This document shows positions 8,300 to 16,973 of a stretch of DNA of 64,000 nt, one piece after another; positions within the stretch are counted from its first letter, which is position 1, and every line of letters starts with the position of its first letter. The DNA comes from Flavobacteriaceae bacterium (GTDB lineage: Bacteria > Bacteroidota > Bacteroidia > Flavobacteriales > Flavobacteriaceae): contig JAENXC010000013.1 in the NCBI GenBank assembly GCA_016649715.1, positions 1 through 64,000 on the forward strand, given 5' to 3'. The position numbers and the translations under genes are program-made. A model generated the notes under the pieces. The model worked only from the letters and a program-made list of their open reading frames with translations. It had not been told where the DNA came from and did no database searches.

Positions 8300-9744
8300 C
8301 GTCCAGTTTTCCCCCCTTTGGGGGCTAGGGGGACTAACCCTAATTCACTCCCCTTTTTCAACATAAACTCCTTCGCAGCTTCGTATTCATTGGGAATTTC
8401 GCCTTCAAGGATTGCTTCCTTAATGGCGTCTTTGATGATGCCAATTTCGCGCGAAGGTAGTAAGTTGAAGGTCTCCATAATTTCTTCGCCTGTAACGGGC
8501 GGTTGAAAATTACGAACTTGATCGCGTTCTTCCACTTCCACAATTTTATCGCGGACCAACTGAAAATTGGCGTGGTATTTTTTAAACTTTTTTGGGTTCT
8601 TTGTGGTGATATCGGCTTCGCAAAGCGTCATTAAATCTTCCACGTTTTCGCCTGCGTCAAAAATCAGACGGCGTACAGCACTGTCGGTCACATCGCTTGC
8701 CAAAGCAATGGGGCGGGAGCTCATCAAAACCATTTTTTGGACGAACTTCATCTTTTCGTTCAGCGGAAGTTTTAAGCGTTTAAAAAGTTTATAGACCATT
8801 TTCGCACCCACAAATTCGTGGGTGTGAAAGGTCCAGCCCAGTTTTTTATCGAACTTTTTTGTGGGCGCTTTTCCAATGTCATGAAGCAATGCCGCCCAGC
8901 GCAACCAGAGGTCGTCCGTGGTTTTTGAAATATTATCGACCACTTCAAGCGTGTGCCAAAAATTGTCTTTATGGGTTTGGTCTTCTTTTTCGTCTATGCC
9001 CTGCAGTGCTACTAATTCAGGTAAAATAAAAGGTAACAAGCCTGTTTTGTGCAGAAGTGAAAATCCTTTTGATGGGACTTCCGATAACAAAATTTTGTTA
9101 AGCTCGTCCACAACCCGTTCTTTGGAAATGATTTTAATGCGGTGGGCATTTCTTGTAATTGATTCCATGGAATCTTTTTCAATAATGAAATCCAATTGGG
9201 CAGCGAAACGAATGGCGCGAAGCATCCGCAATGGGTCGTCGCTATAGGTAATATCTGGATCGAGTGGGGTGCGGATTATTTTTTTATGAAGGTCTTCAAC
9301 ACCGTTGAACGGATCGAGCAATTCGCCGAAGTTATCATCGCCAAGGCTCAGCGCCAAAGCGTTTATTGTAAAATCCCTTCGGTTTTGGTCGTCTTCCAAA
9401 GTGCCGTTTTCCACTGCGGGATTTCGGCTTTCCTCGGAATAGGATTCCTTTCGGGCGCCCACAAATTCGAGTTCTATTCCCCCGCTTTTAAGCATAGCGG
9501 TGCCGTAGGTTTTGAAGACGGAAACTTTCGGTTTTCCGGGCAAGAGTTTTGAAACTTCTTCGGCCAGATCAATTCCGCTTCCCACGGCAACTATATCAAT
9601 ATCCCTGGCTTCGCCGCGTTTCAAAAGAAAATCGCGCACGTAGCCACCGATTACATAGCTTTCAAGGTTTAAGTTTGAAGCGGCTTTGGAAATGGTCCTA
9701 AAAATTGGGTTTTTTAAAGCGGATATGTAGGATGGGTTTACCAC
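8269..9744 (-). CDS. cca: CCA tRNA nucleotidyltransferase / HD domain protein (apparent GTG start)
   Basis: YVIGGYVRDFLLKRGEARDIDIV, RRDFTINALA, DPLRMLRAIRFAAQL, HD motif LLHDIGKAP. Confidence 0.93.
   Translation of the reverse strand: MVNPSYISALKNPIFRTISKAASNLNLESYVIGGYVRDFLLKRGEARDIDIVAVGSGIDLAEEVSKLLPGKPKVSVFKTYGTAMLKSGGIELEFVGARKESYSEESRNPAVENGTLEDDQNRRDFTINALALSLGDDNFGELLDPFNGVEDLHKKIIRTPLDPDITYSDDPLRMLRAIRFAAQLDFIIEKDSMESITRNAHRIKIISKERVVDELNKILLSEVPSKGFSLLHKTGLLPFILPELVALQGIDEKEDQTHKDNFWHTLEVVDNISKTTDDLWLRWAALLHDIGKAPTKKFDKKLGWTFHTHEFVGAKMVYKLFKRLKLPLNEKMKFVQKMVLMSSRPIALASDVTDSAVRRLIFDAGENVEDLMTLCEADITTKNPKKFKKYHANFQLVRDKIVEVEERDQVRNFQPPVTGEEIMETFNLLPSREIGIIKDAIKEAILEGEIPNEYEAAKEFMLKKGSELGLVPLAPKGGKTGRRENREKNKE
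8311..8335. repeat. C/G-rich palindromic repeat CCCCCCTTTGGGGGCTAGGGGGACT inside the CDS 3' end
   Basis: Similar elements at 29408-29431, 33186-33206 and 19727-19793. Confidence 0.75.
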
Positions 9745-9850
9745 GAATTGTTAATGTTTTTATATGTTTAGGGTGGTGTGATTGACCACGAATGCACGAA
9801 TATTTTTGTTTTTTATGTTCTGTGCGGTATTTTGACCACGAATACACGTA
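9734..9850. repeat. Three tandem ACCACGAAT(R)CACGAAT-type repeats
   Basis: GGTTTACCACGAATTG / ATTGACCACGAATGCACGAAT / TTTGACCACGAATACACGTAT at ~50 bp spacing; inverted copy at 10259-10280. Confidence 0.8.
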
Positions 9851-9855
9851 TCTTT

Positions 9856-10229
9856 TTATAGGACTATTCTTTTGTATTCCAGGCCTTCTCCTTTATAATT
9901 TGCCAAAATGGCTAATTTGTTTTTTGAAACTTTTAGATAATTGATACATTGTCCCAAGTGACTGTAGAAAGGATCTCAACAGTTTTTATTTCCAGTATAA
10001 TTTTATCAAAGACTACAAAATCTGCATAAAATTTGTGTTTAAGTACTATGTCTTTATAACCAACAGAGAATTCTTTTTCTCTTTCAAATGGAATGTTTCT
10101 TTGAGTAAATTCATATTCAAGTGCATCCTTATAAACAATTTCCGAAAGACCATTGCCCAAACAGTTGAACACTTCATAAAGACAACCAACGATCTCATAA
10201 CTCTCCTGTCTATAAATTATATTATCCAT
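9856..10229 (-). pseudogene. GxxExxY family protein (PD-(D/E)XK-like, PF13366), frameshifted near 9960
   Basis: Frame 1 encodes MDNIIYRQESYEIVGCLYEVFNCLGNGLSEIVYKDALEYE...EIKTVEILSTV; a second frame continues HLGQCINYLKVSKNKLAILANYKGEGLEYKRIVL*. Confidence 0.85.
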
Positions 10230-10282
10230 AGTTTAGAAACCAAAAAATAGACATAAACATTCGTGTATTCGTGGTAAACCTT

Positions 10283-10897
10283 TTATTGCCGAATCACCTT
10301 CACAGACCCATCATTCTTCAATTTAATAATCGCCGAGGGTTTTCCCGATTTTTTTTCGTGCTGCAAATTTACAACATAGTCCACGCCCTCCAAAATTAAA
10401 GGGTCTATTTCGGCAAAACTCTGTGGGGTTTTTGCGCCGGAAATATTCGCTGAGGTAGAAACTAAGGGTCTGCGGAATTTCTGTATCAATTTTTTACAAA
10501 ATTCGTCTTTCGTCACACGAATGGCGAGCGAATTGTCTTCAGCAATAAGATTTTCCGCCACCCGTATTGGGTCGTCATAAATAATGGTGGTTGGTTTTTT
10601 GGCGTATTTTAAAATGTCATAAGCCACTTCGGGTATGTTTTCAACATATTCGTTCAACATTCTGAAGTCATTCACGAGGCAGATCAACGATTTTTCATCA
10701 CTTCTTTGTTTCAGCTTAAAAACTTTGTCAACGGCATCGGGGTTGGTGGCATCACAACCTATTCCCCAAACGGTGTCCGTTGGGTAGAGGATGAGGCCGC
10801 CTCTTTTTAGGATGAGCAGGCAGGTTTCAACTTCATTTTTCATGGCGTATTGTTTTTGTTTAATTGCTTGCGAAGTTATTGAATTTGATGTTCGCAA
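10283..10897 (-). CDS. L-threonylcarbamoyladenylate synthase (Sua5/YciO/YrdC)
   Basis: GGLILYPTDTVWGIGCDATN, STSANISG. Confidence 0.93.
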   Translation of the reverse strand: MRTSNSITSQAIKQKQYAMKNEVETCLLILKRGGLILYPTDTVWGIGCDATNPDAVDKVFKLKQRSDEKSLICLVNDFRMLNEYVENIPEVAYDILKYAKKPTTIIYDDPIRVAENLIAEDNSLAIRVTKDEFCKKLIQKFRRPLVSTSANISGAKTPQSFAEIDPLILEGVDYVVNLQHEKKSGKPSAIIKLKNDGSVKVIRQ

Positions 10898-10960
10898 GCG
10901 AATAGGTGTATATTTATTTCAGTAGCTTTGAATCCTCAAACTCTTTGAACAAAGCAAAAT

Positions 10961-11764
10961 TTGAACACGACTACCAATTTGTCGCTCCTCTCAGTCATTG
11001 TGCGAACAATGGGAAGAGATATGGAATTGCTGAAAAAAGCCGTTAACAGTATTTATAAAAGTTCCTATCCCAATATAGAAGTGATTCTTGTTTTTCAGGG
11101 AATTGATAATGCGCTTTTTGGGCGTATGAAAAATGACGTCGGGTCGCTATTTCCCAAAAAGATGATCCATTTTGTTCAGCATAAAACAACGACTGACGAA
11201 CGCTCCAAGAATTTAAACTTGGGTCTTGCCGCGGCAAATGGAGATTTTATTGCGTTTTTGGACGACGATGACTTTGTTGCCCCTGTGCATTACGAAAACT
11301 TAATTGCAGCAATTAGAAAAAATAATTCCTCCATGGCCTTCTGCATCGCAAAAGTTGTGGATGAAAAGGGGAATCCCAAAACAGGTCTTTTTAAAGGAAG
11401 GTTTATAGATAAGTTGTCATTTTATAAGGATAATTTTATTACCATCAACAGTTTTGTGGTTACACGGAAAGCGGTGGAGCGGTTAAATTTGAAATTCGAT
11501 GAGCGGCTTCAGTTGGCGGAAGATTACCTTTTTTTACTTCCACTTTTTATGAATGAAACTGTGAGTTTTGTTCGCGATCGCACTTGTTATTATCGAATTG
11601 TATCAAACGAATCGCAAAGTTTTACAACCTATGAACAGAGTGGGGAGAGAGCGGAACAATACGCGCTTCTCAAAACTTTGAGACGACCTTACAAACCCTC
11701 TCTTTTTCAAAAATTGATTATGCTTGTGAAAAGAAGAATGGGATTGGTTTATAAAGTGGCTTGA
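10961..11764 (+). CDS. Glycosyltransferase family 2
   Basis: LSVIVRTMGRDMELLKKAVNSI, GDFIAFLDDDD. Confidence 0.85.
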   Translation: MNTTTNLSLLSVIVRTMGRDMELLKKAVNSIYKSSYPNIEVILVFQGIDNALFGRMKNDVGSLFPKKMIHFVQHKTTTDERSKNLNLGLAAANGDFIAFLDDDDFVAPVHYENLIAAIRKNNSSMAFCIAKVVDEKGNPKTGLFKGRFIDKLSFYKDNFITINSFVVTRKAVERLNLKFDERLQLAEDYLFLLPLFMNETVSFVRDRTCYYRIVSNESQSFTTYEQSGERAEQYALLKTLRRPYKPSLFQKLIMLVKRRMGLVYKVA

Positions 11765-11791
11765 TCAGTGACTTTCCCGTTAGAAAATCTA

Positions 11792-12745
11792 CTAAACCGG
11801 CGCGTCATTTTTCTCAATCTGCTTCTGCTGATGCCTCATGGAATGGGCCAAACTCTCGCCTCTTAAAAGCAAAAATTTGAAGAGCGGACGGTACTTCGGT
11901 TTGAAAATGGCTTTGAAAAAATAGGTGAGCAATAAATAGTTTTTGATAATCCAAAACTTGGAAAAACCCAGATTTTTTCGCACTACATATAAATACGATA
12001 ACAAGTGTTCCTTCTTCCGTGCAATATTGAAACCGCCGCTTTGCCCTTCCAAATGGATATACTTTAAGTGTGGCAAAAAAACCGTTTTATATCCCAGTTT
12101 TTTCAAACGGTAACAAATATCAAATTCTTCGTAATACAGGAAAATATTGGGGTCGAAGCCACCGCATTCGCGATAGGCATTTGCGTTGAAAAACATAAAA
12201 CTGCCAATTACAAAATCAACCTGTGTTGGTGTTTTTAATTCAGCGTTTATTTTAGGGATTTTTGAATCGGTTTTGTAAAGAAATTTCTTGCCGAACAATT
12301 TATACCGAACCCCTTCAAACGGCCGCTGCGAAATGGTTTTTTCGCCTTCGCCATTAAGTATTTGAACGCCGCAAACGCCCATATCTTTATTGCTTTCCAT
12401 AAACGAAACCATTTCAGAAAAACAATCTTCCACAAAAAGCACATCGCTGTTTATAAAGGCGAAATAACGCCCCGAAGCTTCTTGTGCGCCCAACATATTT
12501 CCGGCGCCAAAACCCAGGTTTATTTGACTTCGGAACACTTTGCAATCTTCTTGGTTTTGAAATGCTTTTTGAAGTGAAACTCCTTCGTGGTTTGCCGAAG
12601 CATTATCCACAATTATATACTCCACGGAAATGTTTGAAGGCGTAAATTTTTTAATGGAAGCTACACAATCCAACGTTAATTGAAAGGTATTGTAATTTAA
12701 AATTATGACCGAAACGAGCGGTTGTATGGAAGTGGTTTTTTCCAA
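11792..12745 (-). CDS. Glycosyltransferase family 2 (rhamnosyltransferase-like)
   Basis: VSVIILNYNTFQLTLDCVASI, EEFDICYRLKKLGYK. Confidence 0.88.
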   Translation of the reverse strand: MEKTTSIQPLVSVIILNYNTFQLTLDCVASIKKFTPSNISVEYIIVDNASANHEGVSLQKAFQNQEDCKVFRSQINLGFGAGNMLGAQEASGRYFAFINSDVLFVEDCFSEMVSFMESNKDMGVCGVQILNGEGEKTISQRPFEGVRYKLFGKKFLYKTDSKIPKINAELKTPTQVDFVIGSFMFFNANAYRECGGFDPNIFLYYEEFDICYRLKKLGYKTVFLPHLKYIHLEGQSGGFNIARKKEHLLSYLYVVRKNLGFSKFWIIKNYLLLTYFFKAIFKPKYRPLFKFLLLRGESLAHSMRHQQKQIEKNDAPV

Positions 12746-12819
12746 AATTTAATCTGTTTGGTTTGCCAAAGGCTTTAAAAATAGGCTATTTTTGTGAATA
12801 AACTAAGCAGTGCAAAGGT

Positions 12820-13689
12820 ATGTCTAAAAAAATTCACGTTGGCTTTTTGCTTTCCTATGATTACGAAAACCTCAAAAAAGCCATTCCGCCGGTTTATGAT
12901 GATGCCGATGCTATTTTTATAGCTGAAGACAGGGAATACAGAACTTGGTCTGGCGAAAAATTTGAGGTTTCCCCTTTGTTTTACGAATGGTTGAAAGAAT
13001 TCGACACCGAGAAAAAAATCCAGATTTACAAAGACGATTTTTACCTTCCCGAACTTTCAGCAATAGAAAACGACACGCGTGAACGGACGCTTCTTTCAGA
13101 AAAAATGGGTGTCGGCAATTGGTTGGTACAAGTGGATGCCGATGAATATTTTATCGATTTTAAAGGTTTTGTAAAAACCCTTCGGAAGTACGATAGTTTT
13201 TTAAAAAATCCAGAGAAAACGCCTGTGCAGATTGCGGGGTTTCTTATAAATATGTACAAATACACCGATGATGGTTTGCTGTATGTGGACAACCCCACGA
13301 AGGTTTTATTGGCTACCAATTACCCAAAATACACCTTTGCGCGCCAAAATAGGAAACGCATTATTTATACCGACAACCTTTTGATGCACGAATGTATCTC
13401 CCGCAGTGAAAAGGATTTGATGACCAAACTCACAAATTGGGGCCATTCCAAGGATTTTGATATTGAAAAATACGTTGAAAAATGGCGTTCGGTGAATAAA
13501 GATAATTACAAGGAAATGCAGGATTTTTTCTACCTGCAGCCCGAAGGTTGGAAAACTTTGGATTATATCGGTTCAAAAGATATGGATGAAATAAAGAAGC
13601 AATTGAACGCCAAACCCGAATTGCATCCTACAGCGTTTTTTCTTTTTAAAAAGAATATTGGGCAGTATTTTAAACACCTATTCAAATGA
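12820..13689 (+). CDS. Glycosyltransferase-like protein
   Basis: MGVGNWLVQVDADEYF motif; location within glycosyltransferase cluster. Confidence 0.6.
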   Translation: MSKKIHVGFLLSYDYENLKKAIPPVYDDADAIFIAEDREYRTWSGEKFEVSPLFYEWLKEFDTEKKIQIYKDDFYLPELSAIENDTRERTLLSEKMGVGNWLVQVDADEYFIDFKGFVKTLRKYDSFLKNPEKTPVQIAGFLINMYKYTDDGLLYVDNPTKVLLATNYPKYTFARQNRKRIIYTDNLLMHECISRSEKDLMTKLTNWGHSKDFDIEKYVEKWRSVNKDNYKEMQDFFYLQPEGWKTLDYIGSKDMDEIKKQLNAKPELHPTAFFLFKKNIGQYFKHLFK

Positions 13690-14531
13690 AGACTTCCCTA
13701 TTAATTTCAACATACAATTGGCCTGAAGCATTGGAATTGGTGCTTTTGAGCGCCGACAGCCAAACCGAACAACCGGACGAAATTTTAATTGCAGACGATG
13801 GTTCTTCGGAGGAGACAAAACGTTTAATTGAAGATTTTCAAAGGAAATTGAAGGTGCCAATCCATCACTTTTGGCACGAGGACAAAGGTTTCCGAAAAGC
13901 GATTATTTTAAACAAAGCCATTGCCGCCGCAAAGGGTGAATACATTATTCAAGTGGATGGCGATTGCATTATGCACAAGGATTTTGTGAGGGACCACAAA
14001 GCTTTAGCACAGCCCAATGTGTATCTCTTTGGAAGCCGTGTGAACATTCAAGAGGAATTTCTTCCGAAGTTATTCGCTTCGCAAAAGATAAAATTCAATT
14101 TTTTTGACGAAGGCATAAAAAAACGCACCCGGAACCTGCGCTTTCCGGTATTGAGCAATCTTTATAAAACCACCGATGCGGTTTCAGAGAAAATGCGCGG
14201 TTGCAATGTTTCCTTTTGGAGAAAAGATGTGATTGCAGTAAATGGTTACAACGAGGAATTTGAAGGCTGGGGCCGCGAAGATTCCGAGTTGATTATTCGG
14301 ATGATGCACAACGGCGTTTTGGGCAGAAGGCTTCGGTATCGCGGGATTGTGTATCACATTTGGCACAAAGTGAAAGACCAAAGCAGGTTTGAAATCAATG
14401 ACACTTTGCAGGAAAAAGCACTTGCCGAAGGCAGTAAATGGTGTGAAAAGGGGATTGATAAATATTTGTATAAAATATATCTTTTGTCAGGTCGAGCGCA
14501 GGCGAGACCTAAATTTATTATTAAAAATTGA
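13686..14531 (+). CDS. Glycosyltransferase family 2 with galactosyltransferase C-terminal domain
   Basis: TSLLISTYNWPEALELVL, IIQVDGDCIMHKDFV, GWGREDSELIIRM; overlaps previous gene by 4 bp. Confidence 0.88.
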   Translation: MKTSLLISTYNWPEALELVLLSADSQTEQPDEILIADDGSSEETKRLIEDFQRKLKVPIHHFWHEDKGFRKAIILNKAIAAAKGEYIIQVDGDCIMHKDFVRDHKALAQPNVYLFGSRVNIQEEFLPKLFASQKIKFNFFDEGIKKRTRNLRFPVLSNLYKTTDAVSEKMRGCNVSFWRKDVIAVNGYNEEFEGWGREDSELIIRMMHNGVLGRRLRYRGIVYHIWHKVKDQSRFEINDTLQEKALAEGSKWCEKGIDKYLYKIYLLSGRAQARPKFIIKN

Positions 14532-14577
14532 TTGTTCCCAACTGCGATTAAACGGAGAGGGTCAAATCGTCAGTTCG

Positions 14578-15339
14578 CTAATCAATCTTCCTATATAATA
14601 ACCAAAGATTTACATACCTTTTAAAAACTGAAAAGGCGCTCACATAGGCCAAAATGAAACCTTCCTTGCCGTCCAAAATTCCCAGTCTGAAAATAAATTG
14701 GTTGCAAAATCGATAAAATGGACGAAATAGAAAATGATAATAGTTGGGCCTCTTTCCTTTTTTATAGAGCATTTCCGCTTGCAAAGCGCTATATCGGTGC
14801 GCCTTAGCTGTATAGTCGTCAAAAGATTTGTAGGTATAGTGCGGCAGGGTGTTTTTTAAATTTTCGCTTTTACCACCAACTTCCAAGGTTTCGTGGACCA
14901 AATTTGCGTTGTATTGGCAATGGTTTTTATTGAAAAACCGCACGATGTAATCATTCTGTAAACCACTGTATTTTATGCGTTTTCCCATAAAATAGAAATC
15001 GCGTTTCACTAAATAGGCAATGGCTTTTGGATTTTTAGCTTTTTCAATTATCTCGTTTGCCAGTGATGGGGTTATCTCTTCATCCAAATCAAAAAAAGTG
15101 ACCCAATCGTTTTTTGCTTTCGAAAGGGCGAAGTTTTTTTGAGCTGAAAAATCATCAAACTTGCGTTGGTAAACTGTAACTTTTTCGTGCTTTGAAGCCA
15201 AAGCCACCGTTTCATCGCTGCTAAAAGAATCTACAATCACAATTTCATCTGCAAACCAAAGGCTTTTTAGGTACCCTTCGATATTGTGCGCCTCGTTGAG
15301 TGTGATGGCAATAGCAGTAATTTTCACAGGGTTTTCCAA
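14578..15339 (-). CDS. Glycosyltransferase family 2 (KdtX/WaaE-like)
   Basis: ITAIAITLNEAHNIEGYLKSL, DEIVIVDSFSSDET, FFDLDEEI. Confidence 0.88.
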   Translation of the reverse strand: MENPVKITAIAITLNEAHNIEGYLKSLWFADEIVIVDSFSSDETVALASKHEKVTVYQRKFDDFSAQKNFALSKAKNDWVTFFDLDEEITPSLANEIIEKAKNPKAIAYLVKRDFYFMGKRIKYSGLQNDYIVRFFNKNHCQYNANLVHETLEVGGKSENLKNTLPHYTYKSFDDYTAKAHRYSALQAEMLYKKGKRPNYYHFLFRPFYRFCNQFIFRLGILDGKEGFILAYVSAFSVFKRYVNLWLLYRKID

Positions 15340-15341
15340 AA

Positions 15342-16103
15342 ATGGGTTGTAGTTTGTGTAAAAGTAATAATTTTACAAGTATAAACATGAAATCTGTTAT
15401 GGCGAAGCTCCCAATTTTAATGTACCATCATATTACTGTTGAAGAGGGAAAGGGTTTGACCATTTCCGTTGAAAAACTTGAAAAGCAATTAAAACATTTG
15501 GCTGAAAATGGTTACAAAACATTTCACCTAAAAGAATTACTGCGAATTAAGGATTTGCCAAAAGGCAAAAATATAGTTATCACGTTTGACGACGGCTACG
15601 TAAGCCAGATGGAACTCGCCCTTCCCTTGTTAAAAAAATACAAGTTGAAAGCCACTTTTTTTGTGCCTTTGGATTTTCTTGGAAAGACAGATAGCTGGAA
15701 TACTTCTTCCTTGGCAATAATGACTACTAAACAATTGAAATCCCTCGACCCTAAAATCGTGGAACTCGGTTTTCACTCCTTTTACCATAAAAAATATACC
15801 GAACTTTCCAATGCAGAAATAGAGGCCGATACTCGCCGTTGCTTGGAATTCGTTTCGGAAAATAATTTGAACTTTTCTCCCGTTTTGGCCTATCCGTACG
15901 GTAAATTTCCAAAAGAAAAAAAGTACAACGAAATTTTTAAAAAGATTCTTTCAGATAATGGAATACAATGCGGCTTGCGAATAGGCAACCGAATAAACAA
16001 TTTCCCTTTTAAAAGGCTTTATGAAATTGAACGAATTGATGTAAAAGGAGAGTTTTCATTATTGAAATTTCGGCAGAAAATTAGGTTTGGGAAGTGGTTT
16101 TGA
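15342..16103 (+). CDS. Polysaccharide deacetylase (NodB) family; start may be a downstream ATG at 15387 or 15399
   Basis: ITFDDGYVSQMELALPLLKKYKLKATFFV, FHSFYHKKY, LAYPYGKF. Confidence 0.88.
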   Translation: MGCSLCKSNNFTSINMKSVMAKLPILMYHHITVEEGKGLTISVEKLEKQLKHLAENGYKTFHLKELLRIKDLPKGKNIVITFDDGYVSQMELALPLLKKYKLKATFFVPLDFLGKTDSWNTSSLAIMTTKQLKSLDPKIVELGFHSFYHKKYTELSNAEIEADTRRCLEFVSENNLNFSPVLAYPYGKFPKEKKYNEIFKKILSDNGIQCGLRIGNRINNFPFKRLYEIERIDVKGEFSLLKFRQKIRFGKWF

Positions 16104-16187
16104 GGTTTAAGGTTTAAAGTTCAAAGCGAAAAGAAATTAGCGAAAAGCTAAAAGTTTAATTTTCCATCAACTATCAACTATCAACCA
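16104..16187. repeat. Degenerate heptad array, 12 in-phase units (GGTTTAA, AGCGAAA, AGCTAAA, TCAACTA...)
   Basis: Units fall in one 7-bp register across the whole spacer. Confidence 0.7.
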
Positions 16188-16925
16188 TTATCGCATTCCT
16201 TTCTGCAAAAGCATCAGTTTCACATATCTTGAAAATACTCCATATGCATTTATTACGGATATGGTAAGCCCTGGAACACCATCTTTGTAGCTTCCACGGA
16301 TAATATATGATTTTATAAAGCGGAATGTGGGTTTTATTAAAAGATGGCCCCACGTAACCTTTTTTCCTTTTGCAAAAAGTTGTTCCGCTTGAAACCACGC
16401 GTACGACTCTTTTTTTGATATGTAATTTTGCAGCCCTTTATAGGTGTAATGCTCCACCATTGACTTCAACTTGCCAATAGAGCCTTTGCAGTTCAATTTT
16501 TCGTGAACAAGCCCTGTAAAATGAGCCCCATCGCGTATTACCAATCTTAAAACATCATCGCTATGATGGTATAGAAACCGATCCATAAAGTAATGTGGGA
16601 AATTCAGTTTGTAGCCACCGTGTTTTGGGTTTTCAAGAGTTTTAAGGATTTCAGTTTTCAGCTTTTGTGGAATGCGTTCATCGGCATCCAAAAAAAGAAC
16701 CCAATCTCCCGAGGCTTCTTTTAAGGCAAAATTTTTCTGGTTGGAAAAATTATCGAAGGTTCGTTGAAGGAATTTTGTAGCGTATTTTTTGACAATCTCG
16801 GGGGTTTTGTCGGTGCTGAAGGAATCCACAACAATGATCTCATCAGCGAAAGAAACACTTTTAAGGGCTTCTTCTACGAAAGCTTCTTCATTGAAGGTGG
16901 GGATTATTACCGAAAGTTTTACCAT
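16188..16925 (-). CDS. Glycosyltransferase family 2 (KdtX/WaaE-like)
   Basis: LSVIIPTFNEEAFVEEALKSV, FLDADERIP. Confidence 0.88.
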   Translation of the reverse strand: MVKLSVIIPTFNEEAFVEEALKSVSFADEIIVVDSFSTDKTPEIVKKYATKFLQRTFDNFSNQKNFALKEASGDWVLFLDADERIPQKLKTEILKTLENPKHGGYKLNFPHYFMDRFLYHHSDDVLRLVIRDGAHFTGLVHEKLNCKGSIGKLKSMVEHYTYKGLQNYISKKESYAWFQAEQLFAKGKKVTWGHLLIKPTFRFIKSYIIRGSYKDGVPGLTISVINAYGVFSRYVKLMLLQKGMR

Positions 16926-16973
16926 TTTCGCAAAATTAGCAAATAAGATTATCTTTGCACAAATTATATTTTC

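Noticed and set aside
9960-9975. Programmed ribosomal frameshift in the GxxExxY gene
   Set aside because: No slippery heptamer or obvious downstream structure at the junction; mutation or sequencing error is simpler.
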